From positions 1 through 22,743 of the forward strand of contig JADGJG010000358.1 of the NCBI GenBank assembly GCA_027596195.1: a stretch of DNA of 22,743 nt. The letters run 5' to 3'. Positions 1 to 8,823 of the stretch are shown here, one piece after another. Positions within the stretch are counted from its first letter, which is position 1. Each line of letters starts with the position of its first letter. The notes under the pieces were generated by a model that had not been told where the DNA came from, ran no database searches, and was given only the letters and a program-made list of their open reading frames with translations. The stretch is from Podochytrium sp. JEL0797. Taxonomy: Eukaryota; Chytridiomycota; Chytridiomycetes; Chytridiales; Chytriomycetaceae. The position numbers and the translations under genes were made by a program.

Positions 1-638
1 GGAGGAAACCGGAGTATAAATTGGGATTGGCAAGGATGGGAAAATGTTTGATCGTTAACCGTTTATTGAAGCGGTCTTACACTGTTCTTGCAGGTGAATA
101 AAGAAAACGGGATCGTTAACCGTTTATTGAAGCGGTCTTACACTGTTCTTGCAGACCACTTGCTTCAAGTGAGGAGTTTTTGTTCCTGGAGAATGGTCGA
201 GTCGATCAGGCGAGAGTTTTGCCGCGCAGAAGATTCTTCTGGGGTTTCAGCTGATTGGGTGCACCCCATTTGGCGGCCTTTGAACGTAAATCTTTGGAAA
301 GAGCCTGTCGTTCCAGCAAAAAACCTTCATTGTGTTCCACCTTACAAAGTAAGAGATGCGGGAAAGGGGAGAAATGAAGGGGAAGAGGCTTTGGCCCTAT
401 CCATCAACGCCTTCTTCGTTCCACTGAAGAACAAATGTTAAGTGGAAATAAATGGTGTTTTGGAGCCTCATTTGCGGTGACGCGTTATTTGTTTAATTCA
501 ATACATCACGTGATAGTCATGAAAGACTGGCTACAAACGTGTGTCAGTGGGAATGATCTCCACATTCATGGCGTGATTTTTGGAAATCAATTTCCGGAAA
601 AGCACCACGCCATTTCCCAAAAGAACTCTCCCAAAACG
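1..638. other. Upstream region without a convincing gene
   Basis: No recognisable protein or RNA gene is seen in this stretch. Open frames at 88-441 and 435-638 give peptides without a recognisable domain and are probably chance. The stretch contains a 44-bp direct repeat (listed separately) and probably the promoter of the sterol oxidase gene that starts at 639. A frame open from base 3 to a TAA at 99-101 could be the 3' end of a gene left of the window, but nothing supports that. Confidence 0.5.
50..154. repeat. 44-bp direct repeat, 61-bp period
   Basis: Bases 50-93 and 111-154 are identical over 44 bp and are separated by 17 bp of unrelated sequence. Each copy ends in a pyrimidine-rich run followed by CTTGCAG, which looks like an intron 3' splice site. 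The period of 61 is not a multiple of three, so the duplication would shift any reading frame through it. It may be a recent tandem duplication of an acceptor region or simply non-coding. Confidence 0.9.
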
Positions 639-1726
639 ATGCTCAACCTCACGAGCACGGGTGTTCACGCCGTTATCCCCGACGGATACTCTCCCAACTC
701 TGCCGAGCTCGCATGGCTGTCGCTGTTCACAGAAGGCGGCATGAACCCTTCATTGAAACTCGCCGTGATCCTCTTCTTGTGGCACGAGTTTGTCTTCTAC
801 TCTCGATACTTCCCATACGCCGTTCTGGACTTTATCCCCTCCTTCAAGAAGTACCGGATCCAGGTTCGTTTGTATCTTCGATCCAGTTTTCCGCCGCAAT
901 TTTGACACCTCGTCATGATGACAGCCCGACAAGATCGTCTCCGGCAAAGAATTGCGGAACGTTCTCATCCACGTCTCCCTCTCCCAGCTGTTCACCCAGC
1001 TTCCCATGATGTGTCTATTCAAACCGATCACGGAATCCCTGGGCATGAAATTCCTCGAAGTCCCGTTTCCCTCGCTCGCCTTGATGGCCGCCCAATGTTT
1101 CTTTTTCATGCTCGTTGAAGACACGTACCACTACTGGGGCCACCGCGCGCTTCACTGGGGCCCGTTGTACAAATACATCCACAAGCAGCACCACGAATAC
1201 ACGGCACCGTTCGGAGTCGCGGCTGAATACGCGTCCGTTGCTGAGGTGATTATTCTCGGAATCGGATTCTTCCTTGGACCTGTGATTTGGTCTGTGGCGA
1301 CGATGGGTCAATGGATCGAGGGTTCCGAATGCACGGAAGGAGCGGTTCAGTGGTTGTTGGGAGCGTGTGGTGGTCACTATGCGAGTAGTGAATACTCGCT
1401 GCATATTGTTTGCATTTTCGCGTGGTTGGCTTTGAGATTGGTATTGACGGTGGATAACCACTGTGGATACGACTTCCCGTGGTCGATTCGACACTGGGTG
1501 CCGGTTTGGGCTGGTGAGTCGGTTTTAGATTGGAGTCTGGATTATGGAACAGTTCTAATTTATGGGTGTACGTATTCTAGGTGCGGATTATCACGATTAC
1601 CACCATGAGAAGTTCATTGGATGCTACGGCTCCACTTTGCGATACTGGGATTGGATTAATGGAACTGACGCTGGGTACAACAAACGCCAGGCTATGAAGG
1701 CGAAGAAGACTGTGAAGAGCGAGTAA
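639..1726 (+). CDS. ERG25: C-4 methylsterol monooxygenase
   Basis: Non-heme di-iron oxidase of the ER membrane that starts removal of the C-4 methyl groups in ergosterol synthesis. Exons are 639-863, 925-1513 and 1581-1726, giving 319 residues. The histidine boxes of the fatty acid hydroxylase superfamily are all present: HYWGH followed by HRALH, HKQHH, and HDYHH just after the second intron. An N-terminal hydrophobic segment (LKLAVILFLWHEFVFY) and the C-terminal GTDAGYN region also fit the family. The first intron (61 bp, phase 0) and second (67 bp, phase 1) rejoin conserved sequence cleanly. The start at 639 is chosen because the protein then resembles other family members in length; longer in-frame starts exist upstream. 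Compared with yeast Erg25 there are about 30 extra residues before LHIVCIFAW, possibly an unspliced intron (see findings). An AATAAA overlaps the stop region. Confidence 0.92.
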
Positions 1727-1792
1727 TAAATCATTTTTGGAAACTCTCTACAAAACATTTTTCTTCGTTCAAGTTTCGGCGAAAATCCCAGA

Positions 1793-2899
1793 ATGTCCAC
1801 AAAGGAAGCAGACCTGGCTACACTCGGACTACAAGGAGACCCTGGTTCTGCGACCATCAGGCAGACATATTTCAAGATGGCGCTCAAATGCCATCCCGAC
1901 AAGGGCGGCTCCACAGAATCATTCCAAACCTTGAACGCCGCGTTCGAAAGGCTGCAGCAGGACAAATATGGTCCCAAAGCGACACCACGGTCCTCACATC
2001 CAGCGCAATCAGCACCACCGTATACCAACTACAACTTCTATAATGACGAAGACGAAGAAGATTGTGGGTTCGGATTCGGATTCCAGGATTATTACGAATC
2101 GTTCTTCCGCAACTCCGCCAACTCGTCATACGAGTCGTTCACGAGACACTATAAAACGCCCCAAGATCGCGCCAAAGAACGTCACGAAAACGTCAAAGCA
2201 CATCGAGATTTCCGCGATCGCGCGGGGAATCCGACCAATCGGTGCGAAACGTGTCCCAGCAACGCGATCGACGAAAAAGTGGCCAAATCGCATGGAGTAA
2301 ATTGGAAACAATATTCCGCTCATCCGCAGAAGAGAAAGACGTGCTGGGCGTGCAAAAACGCGCATATTTCTGTCATGACGCAAAATATGGCACAGAAAAA
2401 GTTTAAGAACCTCAGTGATGGATTCTTCAAGGAGCTCAAGAGATGCAATAAGTTCTTTAACCATCAGCCTGTAACGAATCTCGCAACATTCACTAGAAAC
2501 ACGACGTATTTTTGGGTTGCTGATTTCCCGTCAGCCGCGATTCCGGCTGCCCCGCCAAAACCTCAAACTACGCCCCAGAAGCGCAAAGTTAAAACGGAAG
2601 CATCACTTCTGACTCCTGTAAAAACACCAAAGCTTAAACGCGAACCAGTAAACACTCGTGTCAAGCGGGAGGCTGAAGAGGGGGTTGGGTCTTCCAGTTC
2701 TGCCCCAATCACGTCCCCTTCGAAGCGCAGACTCCGTAAGAAAGTGGATACCAAACCACCAGCGGTGGATTGGACCGATTCATCGGGAGTGGTGGATTTG
2801 ACCGAATCACCGCCATCCACCCCTACCCAAAAACGGAGTTTTGAAGACTATGATTGGGAGAAGGAGGCCCGGGATTTGGATTCTGATGAAGAATATTAA
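1793..2899 (+). CDS. J-domain protein with Cys2/Cys2 motif and SUMO-type tail
   Basis: Single-exon gene of 368 residues, starting 66 bp after the sterol oxidase stop. Residues about 8-60 form a J domain with the invariant HPD (ALKCHPDKGG), which in the family stimulates Hsp70 ATPase. It is not a class A or B DnaJ: there is no G/F region and no CxxCxGxG repeat. An acidic stretch (DEDEED) follows, then a segment with a CETC pair and a CWAC pair about 45 residues apart that could bind one zinc ion. The tail from about residue 255 is basic and proline-rich. It has three psi-K-x-E motifs (VKTE, LKRE, VKRE at K267, K282, K291) and a GVVDLTE motif at 332-338 resembling a SUMO-interacting motif, and ends in an acidic stretch. 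This suggests a nuclear role, which is inference. AATAAA lies at 2916-2921. Confidence 0.85.
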   Translation: MSTKEADLATLGLQGDPGSATIRQTYFKMALKCHPDKGGSTESFQTLNAAFERLQQDKYGPKATPRSSHPAQSAPPYTNYNFYNDEDEEDCGFGFGFQDYYESFFRNSANSSYESFTRHYKTPQDRAKERHENVKAHRDFRDRAGNPTNRCETCPSNAIDEKVAKSHGVNWKQYSAHPQKRKTCWACKNAHISVMTQNMAQKKFKNLSDGFFKELKRCNKFFNHQPVTNLATFTRNTTYFWVADFPSAAIPAAPPKPQTTPQKRKVKTEASLLTPVKTPKLKREPVNTRVKREAEEGVGSSSSAPITSPSKRRLRKKVDTKPPAVDWTDSSGVVDLTESPPSTPTQKRSFEDYDWEKEARDLDSDEEY

Positions 2900-2993
2900 C
2901 GTCAACTGATGGTGCAATAAAGAAATCTCCCTATTTTGCAATCCATCGACACGTTCCAGAAGGAAAAAAAGGCCGCCAGCCAGAGAGCCACAA

Positions 2994-5428
2994 ATGTCAA
3001 AGTTCAAGCCTCCAACCAATTATCAAGATATCTTGTCTGAGCCCATATTCGAAAACCTCGAGAGCGGTCCTGATGAAACCGAAGATGGCAGCGAGTCGGG
3101 GGGAGAAGACGAAGCTCCTCTCTCGGCACTCTTGATCAGCCAGCCCCTCCTCTTTTCCGCTGGTCCATCCACCTCCAACAAAGGCAATAGCAAGTTTTCC
3201 TCGCGCTCCTCAGAAGCAATAATAGCAGACTCGAACGCCCCAACGCGGCACTCAAATTCCCATTTCAGCACCCACAACCGCCAAGACCCACCAGAGTCAG
3301 AAGAAGACGACGCTCCCCTCTCCATCCTCTCCCGCAGAGAAAGCACTACCTCCATCGCCCCGCCTCTCCCCCGCCCCTCCCTCTCCCACCCAACCCTCAC
3401 CATCCCCGGTGGCCTCCCGCAACCCATCGAACTCGCACCATGCCCAGACTGCTCCACCCTCGGCTTTCTCCACCCCACAGATCGCTACTCCTGCCGCACA
3501 ACGCGGTGCCCCGCGTGCATCACGTGTCGGTTGTGTAAAGGGCTCGGAGGGGTGCCCAAATCGAGTGCCGCTGCGCTGAATAAGGAGTCGTTTTCGCTCA
3601 TGTCGTTGATGAAGGGGGCGAGTGGGACGGGGAGTAGTGTGAATGTGATGATGCTTGTTGCGCAGATTCAGGAGGAAGCGATTCCGTTGCGGAAGGGGGG
3701 TGGTGTGATTTCTTCGGTGGTCGCGGCGAGGAAGTTGAGTGCGAGTAAGAGTGGGAGTAAGAGTAAGTCGGCGGAAGAGAAGGAGCTGGTGATGGGGGAG
3801 AAAGTATTTGTGGCTCAAGACTGTGTGGAAGGTGGCGTGCAGCAGCAACCGAGGGAATCCGAGAATGGGTTCAACAAGTCTGCTGATTTTTATGGGATTC
3901 AGAATGGGCAACCAGTATTCTCTGAGGCTGTGAAAGGTGGAGATGTTCTGCCGTATAATGGATCGATCGCACAGTTTCCCGCAAATGACGATGCTGGGTG
4001 GACACGGTCAAGAACGAGTTCGGTGGTTCCCGCTGTCATCGCCGAAGGTCTCAATGGTTAGTTTTGTCATACATACTCTTATTTATTTCACTTTTAACTT
4101 CTATTTGTAGAAGAAGACGACGAAGACACACCCCTCTCGATTCTGCCGAAAAGCACCAATTCCTTGAGCCAAAAGCAAAAATACGGATCCGACGGAGAGC
4201 GTGCGTATATATTCACAAGCCTTTAATTTTCTCCCTCCCTCTCACCATATTTTTCCTTTTAATTCTCGTCAGTGTGCGAAGAAGGCAAATACACATACGC
4301 CCAACCCGGAACCCTGCTCCACAACCTCCCCTCCGTCCTCGAAGCCGACAAGTACAAACGCCCAGTCGACAATCGGTACGGCACAGGTCCTCTCATTGCG
4401 TTCGATGTGGCCAAAAAAAGTCACGAAGAACACTCCAAAATCTGCAATTCCCTCGCGTTCCGCCAAATGATCAAGGCGCAGGAGGAACAGGCTGTGCTGA
4501 ATGCGCAGAAGTTGGAGAATAGGCATTCGAGTCGATTGCCTTGTGACAAGTGCGATGGTAAGAATCAAATCTCCTCTCCATCCCCGCAAACTCTAATACC
4601 TCCCCACCCCCCCACCTCCATCAAGGCAAAGGATTCTCCCACCCCATTGACGGCCTCAAAATCCACGACAAAGGACCCACCGTCGAATGCAAATTCTGCC
4701 GCACGTGCGCAACCTGTTGCGGCACGGGTCTCTTTCTCGACACAACCGCCTGTCTCGACTGCCAATCTCTCGGATACATCCACCCCAATGAACCCTACTC
4801 GTGTCGCAACACGGGCCCTTGTGCGCAATGTATCCCGTGCAAGTCGTGTCAAGGTGGTGGGATGCGACAAAAGACGGGGCTTACTCCGCGGTTGTCGTTG
4901 GTTTCACTCACGGCGTCTGTGAGTTCGCTTGCACGGAAAAAGAGCGGCGGTGGGATGAGTAGCGGCAGTTTTATGGACATGCGTAAACGCTCGACCGGGG
5001 GAAAAGGCGTTGTGATCAGTTCTCCCACCGATTTTCGAAAACTCGCGGCAGCCGGGAAATTGGCGGAAGAGATGCTCGCAGTGAGTGAGTCCAAAATGTT
5101 TCGGCAGGGGAGTAGTAGCGTGAATGCCGGGGAAGGCGAGGACGCGATGGGTGTGAGTGTGAGTGGAATCTTGAGGGACGCGAAGGAGATGGAGGAAGGT
5201 CCCATTCGGATACCGAGCGCAATTTTGGCGGTTCCGGGGCTGGGGAAGGTGCGGAAATCGAGTGCCAAGTCGGCGACGAAGGATCGAATCTTTGTGGAAA
5301 CTGCGGATTCGAAGGAATCGATCCGACAAGAAGGTGATGTGAATGGAGAAATGGATTCTGGTGGTAGTGATGATGAGGAGAGGGATGTGGACAGTGATGG
5401 TGCTTTGGCCAAGGCACTGCAGGCCTAG
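2994..5428 (+). CDS. Large protein with three DnaJ-like cysteine-rich modules and acidic-PLS motifs
   Basis: Exons 2994-4056, 4111-4200, 4273-4557 and 4626-5428 give 746 residues; all three introns are phase 1 (54, 72 and 68 bp). No named family is recognised. The core is a repeated module that starts CxxC, then G-[FY]-x-H-P, and ends CxxCxxCxxCxGxG. Copies start near C150 (PCPDC), C475 (PCDKC) and C522 (CLDCQSLGYIHP). The CxxCxGxG ending resembles the zinc-binding DnaJ cysteine-rich domain, but no J domain is present, so zinc binding is likely and chaperone function unsupported. Three acidic-x-P-L-S-x-L motifs lie at about 38-46, 103-112 and 355-366. The rest is Ser-rich and probably disordered. 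The next gene downstream (5606-7160) is a paralogue. The donor of intron 2 (GTGCGT) is the least certain junction. Confidence 0.8.
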
Positions 5429-5605
5429 AATGAAGGGTCTAACGGGACGCTCCCCGAAGATTCAGTATTGACTTCAATGTAGTTATTAAGGAAGAATTTT
5501 TGCGTCTATTCCCAATCTTATTGTATTGTTTGAAACTGTTGTGCATTGCAGCATTGTTGCCAAAAGTAATCACTCCCACAAAGTCTTCGCCCCCAAAGTG
5601 CTCAA

Positions 5606-7160
5606 ATGACTACCAAGGAGCAGCTAAGGAAGCTCAGACAAGAAACCGACGCGATAATCGATGAGACTCCGTTGACGGACCTGTTTCCAAGACTCTCCAC
5701 ACAGCGAGCCTCCGCCAAAGCATCCATCGTCGAGCCACCAGAACACCCACAAACCGAAATCGGCGATGATGAAGCTCCGCTATCAACCGCATTAAATCAT
5801 TCCAGAAAGTCGAGTGCAGCGTCTCCAGCAAGGCGAAACAGTCGTGGGTTTGAGCAACTAGATACGCTGGATCAAATCGACACGTCGGTCTCTTTGAGAA
5901 GCGATTCGACGCGTCCTTTTGACAGATTCAGTCAAGGAAAGGAGTTTTTGGAGACTGGTTTGGCCTGCTCACTATTTCAGAGCCCTCGAGTTACAATTTC
6001 CCTTCCAGACGCTCCAGCAGCTTTACAATTCGCGGAAGGTGCGTTTTTTTGGTCTTCGTAAGATCGTATGAAGCTCATTCTCAGCTGCAGGCCAAGTTGT
6101 CGAACGTCACGATCGAGACTCTATCGTTTCTGAGGGTCGAAAGCAAGAAATTCCACGATTGCCTCCACCTCTCGACTCGATGGAGGAAACTATCCAACGC
6201 ATCGCGCTCGCCACAGCCCAGCTCGTGTTTACTAGACTAGACCCATGGATGCAGGAAACGACGCGTAAACTTGAATCCTTGGAAACCGCGCTGGATCAGC
6301 ACTTGCTTTCCTCCAAATCGCGACGTTCATCGGTTTCTGTGGGCGCAAAACTGTCTCGAAATGAATCAGAAATTGTGAATAATAGTCGCAGTCGTCGTTC
6401 TTCAGCGTTGGCGCCCACGTTTCACCATTACACAACCAAATTGGCCGCGTTAGAATCGGCTGAATTGAGCCCGATGTTGATTCAGAAACTGGGGGCTGTT
6501 CCGACAGCTGGGAACGTAAAGAACCGGGTGGAGGCATTTTTGAAGCTCGATGATTCTTTTGTTTGTGAAGGCGAAGGTTTGAGAAAGCGTTTGGTTTTTT
6601 GTTGCCATGCAGAATTAAATCGATCAACAGATTCCCCGCGTGAGAAGGAATCCTCGGCTTTGAAAACACCCGTCAGTGGAAGAAGAACGCGTGAAAATAG
6701 CAAATCGCGAGCGTCTGGGACAGAAAAGAAACGGGAATCTAAAACGGCCGCAGAAACTATCATTCTCAACAGCAAATCGAGAACTAAATGCAATCGGTGT
6801 GACGCAAGGGGATTCATTCACTTGAGCGACGGTTTGAATCCACACGAGGGTGAAACCAACGCGTTTTGCGATGGCTGTATGACGTGTTCGGCTTGTTTTG
6901 GGACAGGGTTGTTGATGGAAGCCAATTCGTGCTTGTGTTGTCAATCCCTGGGATACGTGCATCCTGGAGATCCATATGCTTGCCGCAACACTGGAGCATG
7001 TGTGTTGTGTGTGACATGCGATGCCTGCTTTGGAATTGGATTGATTTCTGGCGCGAAGACACAGCCAAGCACGACGGGCGTGTCCGAAAGCGTTTTGATT
7101 CAGAACTCTGAGGACACGCTCCCTGAAGAAAACGAGAGGGCAGTGGGGTGTGAGCAGTGA
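5606..7160 (+). CDS. Paralogous protein with two DnaJ-like cysteine-rich modules
   Basis: Exons 5606-6038 and 6091-7160 (52-bp phase-1 intron) give 500 residues. The function is unknown. Near the C terminus are two modules of the same kind as in the upstream gene, starting near C378 (KCNRCDARGFIH) and near residue 420 (CLCCQSLGYVHPGDPYACR), each ending CxxCxxCxGxG. The second is very close to the third module of the neighbour. The N-terminal part carries one acidic-PLS motif (GDDEAPLSTAL, about 53-63) and a weaker DETPLTDLF at 19-27. The middle has a helical, possibly coiled-coil stretch after SMEETIQRIA and several RRSS-type basic-serine sites. A 54-bp stopless segment at 6577-6630 has splice-like ends and may be a second intron. 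The gene converges with the minus-strand gene ending at 7375. Confidence 0.8.
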
Positions 7161-7374
7161 GCATGATGGAGTTGAGTGGATGTAATACAAGCATAACGCC
7201 TCTTTCTCCGTTGTGGTCTTTGTCAGGGCGGCGCAGTTTTTCGGCGATGTCCGAACGAAGAGCAAAGAAGACAAACAAAGAGACAACACCACAAAGTTTA
7301 TTCACAGCCAAACACAGAGACAACACGAAACAAGACACAACGAAACAATAGAAATTAGAAACACGCGCTTCAGT

Positions 7375-7626
7375 TCAGGCTTTCTTGGGGTTGTCGGGCG
7401 AGACCTTCCAGCTGGCGCCGAGAATCGCCATGAGCTCCTTGTGGTCCTTGCCAGGGTTGGCTTGCTTGAGGGCCGCCATGTTGCTCTGTGCGCAAGTGGT
7501 TAGCCACTCCTGGCATCGCCTAGCAATGCCTAGCAAAACATGACACACCTTCAAGTAGGTGCTCCAGGCCGAGGGCGCTCTGGTCTTCTTGACGCCGCCG
7601 TTCGTCTTGGGTGTCTTTTGAGCCAT
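7375..7626 (-). CDS. Small YABBY/HMG-like protein 1
   Basis: Exons 7549-7626 and 7375-7485 on the minus strand encode 62 residues. The 63-bp phase-0 intron has a GTGTGT donor and a GCACAG acceptor. The basic N terminus leads into APSAWSTYLK, then a helix with NPGKDHKELM and a terminal ASWKVSPDNPKK. This is the pattern of the HMG-related YABBY domain (PSAYNxFMK...NPxxxHxEAxxxAxxxW), so DNA binding in the nucleus is likely. The intron has no in-frame stop and is a multiple of three, so retention would give an 83-residue protein. A TATAAAAGG on the minus strand lies about 60-70 bp upstream of the ATG. Its neighbour at 7874-8182 has the same length, layout and intron position. Confidence 0.75.
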   Translation of the reverse strand: MAQKTPKTNGGVKKTRAPSAWSTYLKVCHVLLGIARRCQEWLTTCAQSNMAALKQANPGKDHKELMAILGASWKVSPDNPKKA

Positions 7627-7686
7627 GGTGCTTCGACTTGTTTTGTTTGAGGGAACTTTTTGGGCGCGCTTTTTCGTCGCGCCACC

Positions 7687-7695
7687 CCTTTTATA
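7687..7695 (-). promoter_or_regulatory. TATA box of YABBY-like gene 1
   Basis: On the minus strand this reads TATAAAAGG, a close match to the TATA-box consensus, placed about 60-70 bp before the ATG at 7626. Assignment rests on position and sequence only. Confidence 0.55.
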
Positions 7696-7873
7696 CTCTG
7701 CCTTTGCGATGTCCGGGAAACAAAAGCGATGCTTGGCTTCTGTTTATTTGGTGCAAAGAAACACACAGAGAAAGAGAGAAATGCGAAACATGACACAAAA
7801 GCAAAACCCACTCCCATTCCATTCGTTGTCTCCACCAGTCTCAATCAAGGCCCACTGAACAACGGATTGGGTA

Positions 7874-8182
7874 TCATGGTTTCAAGATGGGGTTGGTCTC
7901 GGCTGTCTTCCACAACTCGGCAATGATGCGCAGAATCTCTGGGCGGCTCAACTCGGGATACTCCGCTTTGAGACGCGCATATTCGGCCTACCAAGGAATG
8001 CATTTCGTTTTGAGTTAGAAAGGCGAGATCGTTGACTGTGTGTGCAAGAAGAAACCCAAATTCTCCTTGACGATCCGCGATCTCCTCATGGGACATCCTC
8101 TGCTCACCTTCATGAAGCGCTGATACGCCGCCCCCGTGCTGATGCGGACCTTGGCTGGCTGCGGCATTGTACTTTTGGTCAT
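7874..8182 (-). CDS. Small YABBY/HMG-like protein 2
   Basis: Exons 8108-8182 and 7874-7987 on the minus strand encode 62 residues. The second part reads AEYARLKAEYPELSRPEI and then IIAELWKTAETNP, after GAAYQRFMK in exon 1. This fits the same YABBY/HMG-like pattern as the neighbour at 7375-7626, with the intron at the homologous point (after FMK versus YLK, phase 0). The intron is longer (120 bp) and contains stops. The two proteins differ strongly in sequence, so the tandem duplication is old or each has a distinct role. An internal ATG 15 bp downstream (MPQPAK) is an alternative start. Nuclear DNA or chromatin binding is inferred from the family. Confidence 0.7.
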
Positions 8183-8249
8183 AGTGTGAGGGTGAGAGTC
8201 AATGAGTTTTTCTGTCGTGTATGGTGCGAATTTTCCGATCGTGATCAAG

Positions 8250-8516
8250 TCAAAACAACTGATCCCGTCTCTCTTCCTCGAAAGGACCCTTAAAAATGCC
8301 GGCCCGAGACTTGATGGCAACTCCCCGCCGCATGAAATACGCGTTGAACTCGATTCGCCTCGTCATCCCAAGGAAGCAATTCTGGCCGAAACTCCTCAAA
8401 CAACTTTCACTCATCTCCAACTGTGAATGGAAATGCGCTTCGAAACGCACTCGAAACGCGTTCGTGGTGGTGTTCGTTGGCTTTATGTTTGGTTTTTCAG
8501 CGCTGCGCCTGAGCAC
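8250..8516 (-). pseudogene. Decayed velvet-domain fragment
   Basis: The minus strand encodes a piece resembling the C-terminal end of the neighbouring velvet proteins: FRVRFEAHFH, then NAYFMRRGVAIKSRAG, compared with FRIRFEVYDT and SACFIRQGVPIKSKLG in the gene at 8824-9598. The similarity is also visible in the DNA. The part matching FEVFRPEVFPG is shifted into another frame (FEEFRPELLP), so at least two frameshifts are present, and about 15 residues after FRVRFE are missing. No upstream velvet exons are seen before the gene at 8824. It is best read as the relic of a further array member. The surrounding frame of 88 codons is open only by chance. Confidence 0.65.
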
Positions 8517-8823
8517 TCCCTCGGAATACTGAAAACGTCATTTACAATGTTCCATTGAATGAGATAACAGGGTAGATTAATTATTGTAAACTGCGCAAGT
8601 CTTGCTTATTTTTATGGCGTTTTAGCGCACTTAGTGGTGCAAGGAATCAGAAACACAAGGCGTGATGAGGAGATGCTTCTCAATTTTTGGTTTTAAGTGC
8701 AACTGAAAATTGGGTCGCTTGACGGGGGGAACGAATCCCCCTTAAGGATCCACCCCCTTAAGGATACCAATTCCGAAAACGGAAATTCTATTTCCAACAA
8801 GCGAACTCAGGCAAAGAAAAGAA
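8517..8823. other. Non-coding interval between velvet relic and velvet gene 1
   Basis: No gene is seen. A 13-bp direct repeat CCCCCTTAAGGAT occurs at 8737-8749 and 8753-8765, preceded by a run of G at 8724-8729 that could pair with the C runs. It sits just past the 3' end of velvet gene 1 and might mark its transcript end; that is inference. Confidence 0.5.
8737..8765. repeat. 13-bp tandem direct repeat
   Basis: Two exact copies of CCCCCTTAAGGAT are separated by 3 bp. The upstream G run gives hairpin potential. No function is assigned. Confidence 0.7.

Noticed and set aside
88..441. 117-codon open frame before the sterol oxidase
   Set aside because: It runs through a frame-shifting tandem repeat, shows no domain and has no sensible composition; likely chance.
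2994..7160. Annotating the cysteine-module proteins as DnaJ chaperones
   Set aside because: No J domain or HPD motif is present, and module spacing differs from the four CxxCxGxG repeats of DnaJ.
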